DNA of 64,000 bases from Lentzea waywayandensis (GTDB taxonomy: Bacteria; Actinomycetota; Actinomycetes; Mycobacteriales; Pseudonocardiaceae). Shown here one piece after another: positions 37,421 through 45,688 of the stretch. The translations under genes and the position numbers were made by a program. The notes under the pieces are model-generated. The model saw only the letters and a list, made by a program, of their open reading frames with translations. It searched no databases and was not told the origin of the DNA. Every line of letters starts with the position of its first letter. Positions within the stretch are counted from its first letter, which is position 1. The stretch lies in NCBI RefSeq assembly GCF_900115955.1, contig NZ_FOYL01000007.1, positions 62,001-126,000 on the forward strand, written 5' to 3'.

Positions 37421-39427
37421 GTGACGCGGCAACGGTCCGGTGTGCAGGACGCCGAGCCGTTGCGTCGCCCTCGTCAGCGCCACATACAGCTCGCTGGGCG
37501 ACATGAGTTGCGGTTCGACGACGAGGACGACGTCGAACTCCAGCCCCTTCGACGCACGCGGCGGCATCCAGCCTTCGCCGATGACCGCGATCGTGCGCTC
37601 GTTGCGTGCGGCGGCATGCGCGTCGAGTTCGTCGCGCACAGCGGCCGATATATCAGTCACGCGGCGGGCCCACGGACGTACACCGGCCGTGCGTACCGAC
37701 ACCGGCGCCGACGCGTCGGGGTCGACGAGCTTCAGGACCGGGGTGGCCACTGCCATGATCTCGCCGGGCGTGCGGTAGTTGACCTCCAGCCGGCGATAGG
37801 CGAACCGGTCGAACACCGATCCCCAGCTCCGGACACCACCCGCCGCCTGGCGCTGGGCCAGGTCGCCGACGACGGTCATGGACCTGTTCGGGCATCGGCG
37901 CAGCAGCACGCGCCAGTCCATTGCGGACAGTTCCTGTGCTTCGTCCACGACGACGTGGCCGTAGGTCCACGTGCGGTCGTCGGCGGCGCGTTCGGCGAGG
38001 GTGCGCTGGTCGCGAACCTCATGCCGGGCGGCCAGCACCTCGGCGTTGACGAAGTCCGTGACGATGTACTCGTCGGAGTCCGCGCGCCTCTCGATGGACA
38101 GGACGTCCATGACGCCTCGCGCGTAGTCGAGCTGTTCTTCCTCCTCTCGCCTCGCCGCGCGCTCCGCGGTGCCGTCGGACCCGAGCAGGTCGGCGAGCTC
38201 GTCCAGCAGCGGCACGTCGGACACCGTCCACGCCTCGGGATCAGGCCGGTACAGCTCCGGTGCGCCGATCCGGAAACAGCGGCCTTCGTACAGGTCGGCG
38301 AGCAACTGCTCTGGTGTGAGCAGCGGCCACAGCCTGTCGACGACGTCGCGCAGCGCGGAGCTGTGGCGGAGCTCGTGGCGGACGTCCTCCTCGATCTCCG
38401 GCCAGTCGACGCCGATCAGCCGCAACGCCGGCGCGACGAGTTCCTCGGCGAGCGCGAGGAAGAAGTACTTGCGGGCGGCGTTGTGCGGCAAGCCGTAGTA
38501 GCGGGTCTTCTCTCGCGCGAGGGCGGCGACGTGCGCGTCGAGCGGGACGACGACGTCCTCCAACTCGATCTCGACGGGCTCGTCGGGCAACTCCTGCCGG
38601 TCGGCGACGGCGACGGCCAGCAGGTCCAGAACTGATATATCGCCTTTGAGCCGTTGCAACGGCGGGGTGTCCTCAATGTCGGTCACGAAGCCGGGATACA
38701 GCTCGCCGGGTGTCGCGAACACGACGTCGGTCTCTCCCAGCGACGGCAGGACGTCGCCGACGTAGCGGAGGAAGCCGGTGTTCGGGCCGACGATCAGCAC
38801 GCCGTGCCGAGACAGGCGTTCACGGCGCGTATACAGCAGGTATGCCACGCGATGCAGGGCCACAGCGGTCTTGCCGGTGCCGGGACCACCCTCGATCACC
38901 AGCACACCGGGGCTCGAGTAGCGGATGATCTCGTCCTGTTCGGCCTGGATCGTCGAGACGATGTCGCGCATCGTCGCGGTCCGCGGCGCGTTGAGGGCGT
39001 CGAGCAGTGCGGTCGTGTCGGTCAGCAGTTCGTCGTCGTGGAAGTCGCACAGCTCCCGGTCACGAACGCGGAAGTGCCGTCGCAGTACGACACCTTCCGG
39101 GTTCGCGGCGGTCGCCGTGTAGAACGGGCGCGCGGCCGGTGCGCGCCAATCCAGCAGTAGCGGTTCGAAGTCGTCGTCGAACAACCCGACGCGCCCGATG
39201 TAGGTGCAGTCGCCTTTCTCCGAGTCGATGCGGCCGAAGCACAACCCCTCCTCCGCCGCGCGGTACTTCCCCACTTCCCTGGTCAGCAGCTCGACGGAGG
39301 CCTCGCGGTCCAGTCGCTGGGTGACGGTGTCCCGCAGCGCGGCCGCGAGGTCGGCCGCCGCTTTGTTCCGTTCTTTGTCGAGCTTTTCATACAGAGAGGT
39401 GATCCGTGCCTGTTCGCTCGCCAACAC
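37403..39427 (-). CDS. helD: HelD/HelR-type RNA polymerase-associated ATPase (UvrD-like superfamily 1)
   Basis: The 674-residue protein has a long N-terminal coiled segment (ASEQARITSLYEKLDKERNKAAADL), the Walker A VIEGGPGTGKTAVALHRVAYLL, Walker B/DEAQ in HVVVDEAQELSAMD, and a late SKGLEFDVVLVVEP / LYVALTRATQRL region. This arrangement fits HelD proteins, which displace stalled RNA polymerase; streptomycete and mycobacterial relatives confer rifamycin tolerance. I chose the GTG at 39427 (GGGGG just upstream) over an ATG 15 codons earlier that lacks an SD and adds an unrelated sequence. The promoter region is strikingly AT-rich. Confidence 0.85.
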   Translation of the reverse strand: MLASEQARITSLYEKLDKERNKAAADLAAALRDTVTQRLDREASVELLTREVGKYRAAEEGLCFGRIDSEKGDCTYIGRVGLFDDDFEPLLLDWRAPAARPFYTATAANPEGVVLRRHFRVRDRELCDFHDDELLTDTTALLDALNAPRTATMRDIVSTIQAEQDEIIRYSSPGVLVIEGGPGTGKTAVALHRVAYLLYTRRERLSRHGVLIVGPNTGFLRYVGDVLPSLGETDVVFATPGELYPGFVTDIEDTPPLQRLKGDISVLDLLAVAVADRQELPDEPVEIELEDVVVPLDAHVAALAREKTRYYGLPHNAARKYFFLALAEELVAPALRLIGVDWPEIEEDVRHELRHSSALRDVVDRLWPLLTPEQLLADLYEGRCFRIGAPELYRPDPEAWTVSDVPLLDELADLLGSDGTAERAARREEEEQLDYARGVMDVLSIERRADSDEYIVTDFVNAEVLAARHEVRDQRTLAERAADDRTWTYGHVVVDEAQELSAMDWRVLLRRCPNRSMTVVGDLAQRQAAGGVRSWGSVFDRFAYRRLEVNYRTPGEIMAVATPVLKLVDPDASAPVSVRTAGVRPWARRVTDISAAVRDELDAHAAARNERTIAVIGEGWMPPRASKGLEFDVVLVVEPQLMSPSELYVALTRATQRLGVLHTGPLPRHLRGLL

Positions 39428-39540
39428 CTTGCCCCCTGTGATACAATCATTTTGTCTTCCCGGAAAATTCATTCCGAAAATGCAAAGCCATTCTTTTTAT
39501 CACACTTCAGTCGCGCGCGGAACCCTTCGAGTGATCCCGC
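39428..39540 (-). promoter_or_regulatory. AT-rich promoter region of helD with two inverted repeats
   Basis: This is the most AT-rich stretch of the window. It contains CGGAA-N6-TTCCG (39461-39476) and the wider pair TGTGATA (39437-39443) and TATCACA (39498-39504). Runs such as TTCTTTTTAT and GGAAAATTC suggest the promoter core, though hexamers could not be assigned. No rifamycin-associated element of the usual G/C-flanked form was seen. Confidence 0.5.
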
Positions 39541-39752
39541 GATGAAGATGATTCGCGCAGGTCAGCGAGCCCAGCGGGTGATCACCGGCAATCAAGGTTC
39601 CATTGCCCGGACCGACGAGCCGATGCCGACCGAAGACTCCTGGTGGTCCGATTGTGGGTCCCTGGTAATTCGTCGTCCACCGCACCTGAGAATGTAAGAT
39701 TCAGCGAAGCGGCTCGGACTGCAGGAGAGGCCCTCGAGGACGTGGTCAAGGC
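39541..39752. other. Intergenic spacer upstream of the GH4 gene
   Basis: With the helD promoter this makes a 325-bp gap between divergent genes, the longest in the window. It holds a 51-codon open frame (39542-39697) that starts MKMIRAGQRAQRV but has no SD and no recognisable family; I do not call it as a gene. No hairpin terminator or palindrome longer than 10 bp was seen in this part. Confidence 0.4.
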
Positions 39753-41051
39753 ATGAAGCTGGTCATCCTGGGTGGCGGCGGCTTCCGCGTGCCGCTTGTC
39801 TATCGCGCGCTGCTCGCCGATCGTTCGCCCGGCCGCGTGACCGAGGTCGTGCTGCACGACCTCGACGCCGCCCGGCTCGCCGCGATCGGTGGCGTGCTCA
39901 CCGAACTCGCGGCTGATATTTCGGATGCGCCGACCGTGACGACGTCGACCAACCTCGACGAGGCACTGCGCGGAGCGGACTTCGTGTTCTCCGCGATCCG
40001 TGTCGGCGGGCTCGACGGGCGCGCGGCCGACGAGAGCGTCGCGGCGGGCTGCGGTGTGCTCGGACAGGAGACAGTCGGCGCCGGCGGCGTTGCATACGGT
40101 CTGCGTACCGTGCCCGTCGCACTCGACATCGCACGTCGTATATCAGTGCACGCGCCCGACGCGTGGGTCATCAACTTCACGAACCCGGCCGGCATGGTCA
40201 CCGAGGCGATGTCGGCGCACCTCGGCAACCGCGTCATCGGCATCTGCGACTCCCCCGTCGGACTCGGCAAACGAGTCGTGCGGGCGATCGGCGCCAATCC
40301 CGAAGACGCGTGGCTCGACTACGCCGGCCTCAATCACCTCGGCTGGTTGCAAGGCGTCCACGTGCACGGGCGCGATGTGCTGCCGGATCTGCTCGCCGAC
40401 ACCGAGCGGCTCGAGTCGTTCGAGGAGGGCAAGCTCTTCGGCGCCGAGTGGCTGCGGACGTTGGGCGCCATCCCGAACGAGTACCTGCACTACTACTACT
40501 TCACGCGTGAGGCGGTGCAGTCCGGTGCGTCGCGCGGGGCGTTCCTGCTGGAACAGCAGAAACAGTTCTACGCGGCGCCTTCGTGGGACAGCTGGGAGCG
40601 GACCCGTCTCGAACGCGAGCAGACCTACATGGCCGAGACCCGCGATGACGAACGCGACAGCGACGACCTCGACGGCGGCGGCTACGAGCGGGTCGCCCTC
40701 GACCTGATGCACGCCATCACGTCCGATCAGCGAGCCACTCTGATCCTCAACGTGCCGAACAGGACGACGTTGTCGTGCCTCGACGCGGACGCCATCGTCG
40801 AGGTGCCAAGCCTCGTCGACGCGAACGGCGCGCGGCCCGTCTCGGTCAGCCAGGTGCCGGACGAGGGCGTCGGACTCGTCACCGCGCTCAAGGTCGTCGA
40901 ACGCGCCACCATCAAGGCGGCCATCAGTGGCGAGCGCGCACACGCGGTGAAAGCCTTGGCGCTGCATCCGCTCGTTGACTCCGTCAGCGTCGCTCGCAAG
41001 ATCGTTGACGCACATCCGCTCCTGTCCGAAGTCTTCCGCGCTACGTTCTGA
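39753..41051 (+). CDS. Glycoside hydrolase family 4 protein (6-phospho-beta-glucosidase-like)
   Basis: The 432-residue protein shows GH4 features: an N-terminal NAD-binding Rossmann start (MKLVILGGGGFRVPLVYRAL), the VINFTNPAGMVTEA segment, the Mn-binding cysteine in GICDSPVGL, and the histidine in GLNHLGW. GH4 enzymes use NAD and Mn for a redox-elimination hydrolysis of alpha or beta glycosides, often phosphorylated. Substrate is uncertain, and no PTS genes lie nearby. The SD is weak. A SnoaL-like gene follows five nt after its stop. Confidence 0.9.
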   Translation: MKLVILGGGGFRVPLVYRALLADRSPGRVTEVVLHDLDAARLAAIGGVLTELAADISDAPTVTTSTNLDEALRGADFVFSAIRVGGLDGRAADESVAAGCGVLGQETVGAGGVAYGLRTVPVALDIARRISVHAPDAWVINFTNPAGMVTEAMSAHLGNRVIGICDSPVGLGKRVVRAIGANPEDAWLDYAGLNHLGWLQGVHVHGRDVLPDLLADTERLESFEEGKLFGAEWLRTLGAIPNEYLHYYYFTREAVQSGASRGAFLLEQQKQFYAAPSWDSWERTRLEREQTYMAETRDDERDSDDLDGGGYERVALDLMHAITSDQRATLILNVPNRTTLSCLDADAIVEVPSLVDANGARPVSVSQVPDEGVGLVTALKVVERATIKAAISGERAHAVKALALHPLVDSVSVARKIVDAHPLLSEVFRATF

Positions 41052-41055
41052 GGTC

Positions 41056-41523
41056 GTGGACACCACTCTGTTGAGGCAGCTCAACGACGACGTCTGGCAC
41101 CCGTTCCCGCTCCTCTACGCACGGCTGGACGCGCCGGCGTTCCTGGACCTGTACTCGCCGGAGCTGATCCGCGCGGGCGGCCCGGCGAAACAGGTGTTCG
41201 GGTTCGCCGAGTACGCGGACCAGACGGAGAAGTGGTTCGCAGATCTCGCTGACCGTGGCAGCTCGGTGAGCATCGCGTTCCGGTTCGTCGAGCGCATCGC
41301 GGCGAACGACGTCGCGAGCGAGCGCGGCGTCTTCCAGCTCGTGTCGACGCGTGCGGATGGCGACGGGCGCACGTTCTATGGCCGCTTCCACACGTATTCG
41401 CGACGTATTGACGGACGGTGGCGCATCTGCGTCGACTACGACACCGATGAGCGGTCAGCGACGCTGGAGGAGGAGTTTCTCGCCGCTGCCGACGTCAACG
41501 ACGTCGACGCGTTCAAGGAGTGA
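41056..41523 (+). CDS. SnoaL/NTF2-like protein of unknown function
   Basis: This 155-residue protein has the alpha-plus-beta pattern of NTF2-fold proteins: LYARLDAPAFLDLYSPELIR, then VSIAFRFVERIAANDVASERGVFQLVS and GRWRICVDYDTDE. The fold is used for isomerases, dehydratases and binding proteins. The GTG at 41056 lies five nt after the GH4 stop, so the two are probably cotranslated. No active-site assignment is possible. Confidence 0.65.
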   Translation: MDTTLLRQLNDDVWHPFPLLYARLDAPAFLDLYSPELIRAGGPAKQVFGFAEYADQTEKWFADLADRGSSVSIAFRFVERIAANDVASERGVFQLVSTRADGDGRTFYGRFHTYSRRIDGRWRICVDYDTDERSATLEEEFLAAADVNDVDAFKE

Positions 41524-41572
41524 CCAGGGTCCGATGCCGAGTGGCGGTGTTCTTAACTACGCTCGTCCGCAA

Positions 41573-42058
41573 ATGGACACCACCACCTCTCGCCGCGTGC
41601 CACTCGTCATGGGCATCGCCGTGCTCGTGCTGCTGCTGGACCAGGCCACGAAGTTCTGGGCCGAGAGCGCGCTGACCGGCCGCGCGCCCATTCCCGTTCT
41701 CGGGGAGTTCCTGCAGTTCAGGCTCCTCTACAACCCCGGCGCCGCGTTCTCGATCGGTGCAGGCTCGACGTGGATCTTCACCATCGTCGCGGCCGTCGCG
41801 GTCGTGATGCTCGCCCGGTACGGCATGCAGCCGCAGTCGAAGCTGCGGGCGATCGCGCTCGCGTTGATGCTGGGCGGCGCGACGACGCACCTGCTCGACC
41901 GGTTGTTCCGGCCGCCGGGCTTCGCGCGCGGGCACGTCGTCGACTTCATCGACTACAACGGCTGGTTCGTCGGCAACGTCGCGGACATCGCGCTGGTCGG
42001 CGGTGCGATCCTGCTCGTGCTGCTGAGCTTCACCCCGACGAAGCAACCTGCTTCGTGA
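41573..42058 (+). CDS. lspA: Signal peptidase II (lipoprotein), divergent paralogue
   Basis: The 161-residue membrane protein has four predicted helices and the LspA motifs DQATKFWAESAL, FRLLYNPGAAFS, DRLFRPPGFARGHVVDFID and VGNVADIALVGG. The two catalytic aspartates (in VVDFI and NVADIA) are present. The usual GGxxGN motif ahead of DR is GGATTH here, so its conserved asparagine is replaced. It would cleave prolipoprotein signal peptides. This may be a second, variant copy. The start has no SD; TAACTA at 41554 suggests a near-leaderless transcript. Confidence 0.85.
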   Translation: MDTTTSRRVPLVMGIAVLVLLLDQATKFWAESALTGRAPIPVLGEFLQFRLLYNPGAAFSIGAGSTWIFTIVAAVAVVMLARYGMQPQSKLRAIALALMLGGATTHLLDRLFRPPGFARGHVVDFIDYNGWFVGNVADIALVGGAILLVLLSFTPTKQPAS

Positions 42059-42707
42059 GCGTGTCGGCCCGGCGGGTCGTCTCGGGCAGCCGGTAGCGCG
42101 GCGCTAGGCGCAGCACTTCGGCGCACGCCCGGTCCAGGTCGATCTTGTGCCCGACCGACACGAAGACGGGTTTCACGCCATCCTGCGTCCGCAGTGCTCT
42201 GCCGACGACCTCGTCGCCGTTGTCGCCGTCCATGACGAGGTCGCTCATCGATCCGCGTGTGTGGCCTGGCTGTTCGAACGCGCCCATCGCGTTCTTCGCG
42301 ACGCCGATGCTCGGGATGCCGGTGTGCACGCCGAGATGGCACGCCAGGCCGAACCGGCGCGGGTGCGCGAGGCCCTGACCGTCTGCAACCAACAGGTCGG
42401 GCGCGACGGTCACCTGATCGAGGGCGCGCAGCAGGACAGGCATCTCACGGAACGCGAAGAGCCCGGCAATATATGGGAAGTCCGTCGTGTCCTCGACGAC
42501 GACCTCGTCGAGCACGACCAGCGTCTTTGCATCGAACACCACGCAGACGCCCGCAACTGTGTCATTGCTACGGTAGCCGACGTCCAGGCCTGCGACGGTG
42601 TCTATTCGCAGGTCAGGGGCGCTGGTGGTGATCACCTGGGTGCGCAGGCGTTCTTGTGTTGCTACGGCGGCGTCAATTCTCGGGTCATCCGTTCTGGGCC
42701 ACTCCAC
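42030..42707 (-). CDS. nfi: Endonuclease V (deoxyinosine-specific)
   Basis: The protein has the EndoV motifs in order: catalytic Asp in VAGLDVGY, the YIAGLFAFRE glutamate, LLVADGQGLAHPRRFGLACHLGV and GHKIDLDRA. It cuts DNA 3' of deoxyinosine and related lesions. I prefer the GTG at 42707 (225 residues, the usual family length); a GTG at 42767 in the same frame would give 245 residues and a longer overlap with the DUF3500 gene. It overlaps lspA by 29 nt at its 3' end. Confidence 0.9.
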   Translation of the reverse strand: MEWPRTDDPRIDAAVATQERLRTQVITTSAPDLRIDTVAGLDVGYRSNDTVAGVCVVFDAKTLVVLDEVVVEDTTDFPYIAGLFAFREMPVLLRALDQVTVAPDLLVADGQGLAHPRRFGLACHLGVHTGIPSIGVAKNAMGAFEQPGHTRGSMSDLVMDGDNGDEVVGRALRTQDGVKPVFVSVGHKIDLDRACAEVLRLAPRYRLPETTRRADTLTKQVASSG

Positions 42708-43653
42708 GGGAGACAGTGTGCCGTGACGCGCCGTAGTGGGCAGCGAGTAGGTCGTCGCCGAAGTCACCTGAATGGCGACGCCAGACTGTGTGCACGTGGT
42801 TGGCCTCGTTGGCCGTGTTGTCGTATTCGATGAGCAGTTCCGGGCCCTGGACGCGGTAGTAGTGGCCCTCGCCTCGGCGTAGCGAGCCCTCCCACGAGAA
42901 ATGCAGGCGATCTGGGTCGATCTGGGCGAACTCCTCGTCGGCCAGTTCGTACGCGAGCCGGTCGAGGTAGAAGCGGACGATGTCGGCGAGCAGCTCCGCG
43001 GCTGGTTTGCCGAGCTGGGCCGGGGTCACGCCGACCGGTTCGGACGGGCTGATTCGTGGTGCGTTGCCGGTGCGGATGTCGTGCGGCGCGGTGTCCGAGA
43101 CGACGGCCAGGCGGCGGGCGGTCGGGCCCATGCGATCGAGGAGTTCGCGGGCGAGTTCCTCTTCCAGTCGCAGAGGCTGGCCTACGACGCGGCCGCGGTA
43201 GGTGACGCGGGCCGGGTTCGCGCCGAGGAAGAACGGTGTCGCGGAGACGCGGCCGTCCGCGACGACGACGTTCACAGACAGGTGGTGTCCTTCGACGCGC
43301 CAGCCCCACGGCTCATCGCTGCCGGGCGCACCGAAGAGCACGGTCCAAAAGTCGCCGTTGTGCCGGTCGCGACGCCCGCCTTCGCGGTGGTCGAGCACGT
43401 CTTCCAACGCCATCACCGCTGCGGCTTGTGCATAGGCGTGCGGGCTGAGCACGGTAGCCAGCATGCCGTGCACCGCCTTGCGCTGGTCCCGCCGGAGCTC
43501 ACCGAGCGCGAGTCCTGGGCGTGTACCGGGTGTATACGCCCAGCGGTGCCTCAGGTCGTCGTCCGTGATCGCGCGAATCGAGTGTTCGCGCTGGTCACCG
43601 GCGAGCGAATTAATATATCGGTGCGTGGCGTCAGTGACGTCGTGCAGCATCAC
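42685..43653 (-). CDS. DUF3500-family protein
   Basis: The 322-residue protein carries the conserved blocks of DUF3500: WGWRVEGHHLSVNVVVADG, TPFFLGANPARV and NEANHVHTVWRRHSGDFGDDLLAAHY. The histidines suggest metal binding, but no activity is established for the family. It is cotranscribed with, and overlaps, the endonuclease V gene. Its N-terminal coding part contains a rare ATATAT hexamer at 43613. Confidence 0.85.
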   Translation of the reverse strand: MMLHDVTDATHRYINSLAGDQREHSIRAITDDDLRHRWAYTPGTRPGLALGELRRDQRKAVHGMLATVLSPHAYAQAAAVMALEDVLDHREGGRRDRHNGDFWTVLFGAPGSDEPWGWRVEGHHLSVNVVVADGRVSATPFFLGANPARVTYRGRVVGQPLRLEEELARELLDRMGPTARRLAVVSDTAPHDIRTGNAPRISPSEPVGVTPAQLGKPAAELLADIVRFYLDRLAYELADEEFAQIDPDRLHFSWEGSLRRGEGHYYRVQGPELLIEYDNTANEANHVHTVWRRHSGDFGDDLLAAHYGASRHTVSRGVAQNG

Positions 43654-43727
43654 TCGAACTTATAGGCCTTGATGTCGACGTATCGATGCTCGACATGGGC
43701 GCACTTAGGTGTTAAAAACCTTACGTA

Positions 43728-44075
43728 ATGAAGTTGCTACATGACGATGACGCCGTCTGGCGCGCCCTCGCGAACCCGCTGAGGCGCGCGATCCTCGACG
43801 TCCTGCGCACGGGACCGCGCACCACGGGAGAGCTGGTCGAGGAGTTGGAGACCAGCCGGCACGTCGTCATGCAGCACCTCGGTGTGCTTCGCGAGGCCGA
43901 TCTGGTGCTCGTGGAGCCGCGGGGCCGGAAGCGGGTCAATCACCTGAATCCCGTGCCCATCCAGCAGATTCACCAGCGGTGGGTCGCGCATTACGAGGAG
44001 AACTGGGCAGCGGCGCTGGTCGGCCTGAAGTTCACGGTCGAGAGCGCCGAACAGGAGGATGAGGACGTTGGCTGA
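43728..44075 (+). CDS. ArsR-family transcriptional regulator
   Basis: The 115-residue winged-helix protein opens with the family pattern VWRALANPLRRAILDVLRTGPRTTGELVEELETSRHVVMQHLGVLREADLV. No cysteine metal site is visible, as in the ArsR subgroup paired with SRPBCC proteins. It likely autoregulates; the AGGT-TTTTAAC-ACCT-type inverted element just upstream (about 43697-43711) is a weak operator candidate. The next gene starts within its 3' end. Confidence 0.88.
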   Translation: MKLLHDDDAVWRALANPLRRAILDVLRTGPRTTGELVEELETSRHVVMQHLGVLREADLVLVEPRGRKRVNHLNPVPIQQIHQRWVAHYEENWAAALVGLKFTVESAEQEDEDVG

Positions 44076-44604
44076 ACCCGGCACCGAGCTGTTGCACAGC
44101 ATCGTGATCGCCGCGCCCATCGAGAAGGTCTGGGCGGAGATCACCAAACTCGACGGCAAGCAGCGCGCCATGATGGACGCGGTGCTCGACTCCGCGCTCG
44201 AGCCCGGCGCGCCGTTGTACTACCGGTCGACCGATGGGAAGCGGGTCTTCGTCGTCGGCCGCGTCGTCGAGGTGGACCCGCCGCGGCTGCTCTCCCACAC
44301 GCAGCGGCTCACCATGCGCGACGACCCGTGGACCGTCGTCTCGTGGGAGCTCGAAGAGATCGACGGCGGCACTCGCGTCACGCTGCGCAACTCCGGTTGG
44401 CCCGAGGGCGTCAAGCGGCTCGACAAGGTCGACACCACCTGGAAGGGCATCCTCGCCGCGCTCAAGCAGGTCGTGGAGTCCGGCGATGTCGGCGCGGGCC
44501 TGAGGTTCCAGTACGCGATGATGCGCGCCTTCATGTGGGCGATGCCGGCGGGCACCAAGACCGAGAACGTTCCCGAACCGCCCGGCATCGACCAGGCCGT
44601 CTAG
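44068..44604 (+). CDS. SRPBCC/AHSA1-like ligand-binding protein
   Basis: The product (178 residues from the TTG at 44068) begins ELLHSIVIAAPIEKVWAEITKLDG and includes WTVVSWELEEIDGGTRVTLRNSGWPEG, the START-like AHSA1 pattern. It is coupled to the ArsR gene by an eight-nt overlap. AGGAGG at 44053-44058 fits the TTG at 44068 better than an ATG at 44059, which it abuts. ArsR-SRPBCC pairs are common; ligand and function are unknown. Confidence 0.85.
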   Translation: MAEPGTELLHSIVIAAPIEKVWAEITKLDGKQRAMMDAVLDSALEPGAPLYYRSTDGKRVFVVGRVVEVDPPRLLSHTQRLTMRDDPWTVVSWELEEIDGGTRVTLRNSGWPEGVKRLDKVDTTWKGILAALKQVVESGDVGAGLRFQYAMMRAFMWAMPAGTKTENVPEPPGIDQAV

Positions 44605-44619
44605 AACGTGAAACCTGGT

Positions 44620-44665
44620 TTAGCAATGAGTCTTTTGACGTCGTCGTCCAAAGACTCATTGCTAA
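44620..44665. repeat. Dispersed repeat, copy C: 16-bp-arm hairpin between convergent genes
   Basis: The arms TTAGCAATGAGTCTTT (44620-44635) and AAAGACTCATTGCTAA (44650-44665) are exact reverse complements with a 14-nt loop. It sits between the converging stops at 44604 and 44708, where it can act as a bidirectional terminator. Its GTC-AAAAGACTCATTGC side matches copies A, B and D. An ATATAT hexamer lies 30 bp to the right. Confidence 0.85.
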
Positions 44666-44707
44666 GTGGCAGGTCAGGTGGGACGCGGGAAGTAATATAT
44701 TGGCTGG

Positions 44708-45649
44708 TCAGGCGTGGCAGGCGATGGGGCCGCCGTGGAGTTCCATCATGTCCATCCAGACGCGAGGGAGTTCGAGGCGTTCGGAGAGGGGCTTGCCGTC
44801 GAGTTCGTGGTAGGCGCGGTGGAGGTTGCCGACCAGGCGTTCGGACTCCTGCCACGACGAGAAGCGCGACTCCCCTGCCTCGCGGACGACCTCCATCGGG
44901 GTCTTGGCGGCGGCGTGGCCGGACGTGGCGAGCTCCGAAAGATAGGTCGTGTAGGCGACCAGGTCGTCCAGGACGCGGTTGATCTCGGAGCCCTCCAGTA
45001 GCGGACCGTGACCGGGGACGACTACGGCGGCGTCGAACGAGCGCAGGAACTCGAGTGCCGACAGGTAGCCGTGGATGCTGCCCTCGGCGAGGAACGGCTG
45101 GCCGCCCGCGAAGACCAGGTCGCCGGTGAACAGGACACGTTCGGCCGGCAGCCACACGACGGTGTCGCCGCGGGTGTGTGCCGGGCCGGGGTGGTGCAGT
45201 TCGACCACGCGTGTGCCCAGGTGCAGGGTCAGGGACGTGGCGTAGGTGAGCGACGGCGGGCGGACCTCGATGTGGCCGTAGTCCGGGCCGGTCAGGACCT
45301 GCGCGGCGAGCAGGCCGGCGGTGAGCACCTCTTCGCGGCACGCGTCGTGGCCGACGATCGTGGTCGACGGTGGCATCAGCCAGTTGCCGAAGGTGTGGTC
45401 GCCGTGGTGGTGGGTGTTGATCACGTAGCGGGGTTCGGCCGGGCACACCGACGCCACCGAGGCGAGCAACGCGCGGTTGCGTGCCTCGGTGGACGTGGTG
45501 TCGACGAGCAGCAGCGTGTCGTCGGAGCCGACGACGACGCCGGTGTTGTTGATCATCCAGGACCCGTCGGGCTGGATGTAGGCGTGGACTCCTGGTGCGA
45601 CCTGCACCAGTTCTGGGACGAGTCCGGGCTGACCAGGAGAAGGTTTCAC
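44708..45649 (-). CDS. Metallo-beta-lactamase-fold hydrolase
   Basis: The 313-residue protein has the zinc-binding signature THHHGDHTFGN, the second histidine and acid in HPGPAHTRGDTVV, the bridging aspartate in LFTGDLVFAGG, and the last histidine in VPGHGPLL. It resembles SoxH/quinoprotein-relay-like and glyoxalase II-like hydrolases. Substrate unknown; a true beta-lactamase role is unlikely. GTG start at 45649. It follows the CBS gene by 39 nt on the same strand. Confidence 0.87.
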   Translation of the reverse strand: MKPSPGQPGLVPELVQVAPGVHAYIQPDGSWMINNTGVVVGSDDTLLLVDTTSTEARNRALLASVASVCPAEPRYVINTHHHGDHTFGNWLMPPSTTIVGHDACREEVLTAGLLAAQVLTGPDYGHIEVRPPSLTYATSLTLHLGTRVVELHHPGPAHTRGDTVVWLPAERVLFTGDLVFAGGQPFLAEGSIHGYLSALEFLRSFDAAVVVPGHGPLLEGSEINRVLDDLVAYTTYLSELATSGHAAAKTPMEVVREAGESRFSSWQESERLVGNLHRAYHELDGKPLSERLELPRVWMDMMELHGGPIACHA

Positions 45650-45688
45650 CCGATCAAGCGTAGTGAGGTCCTGGAGATCCGACGGGGG

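Noticed and set aside
39428..39540. Rifamycin-associated element upstream of helD
   Set aside because: No G/C-flanked inverted repeat of that type; the only repeats are CGGAA/TTCCG and TGTGATA/TATCACA.
39542..39697. 51-codon frame upstream of the GH4 gene
   Set aside because: No Shine-Dalgarno, no recognisable family, and it lies in a promoter-like spacer.
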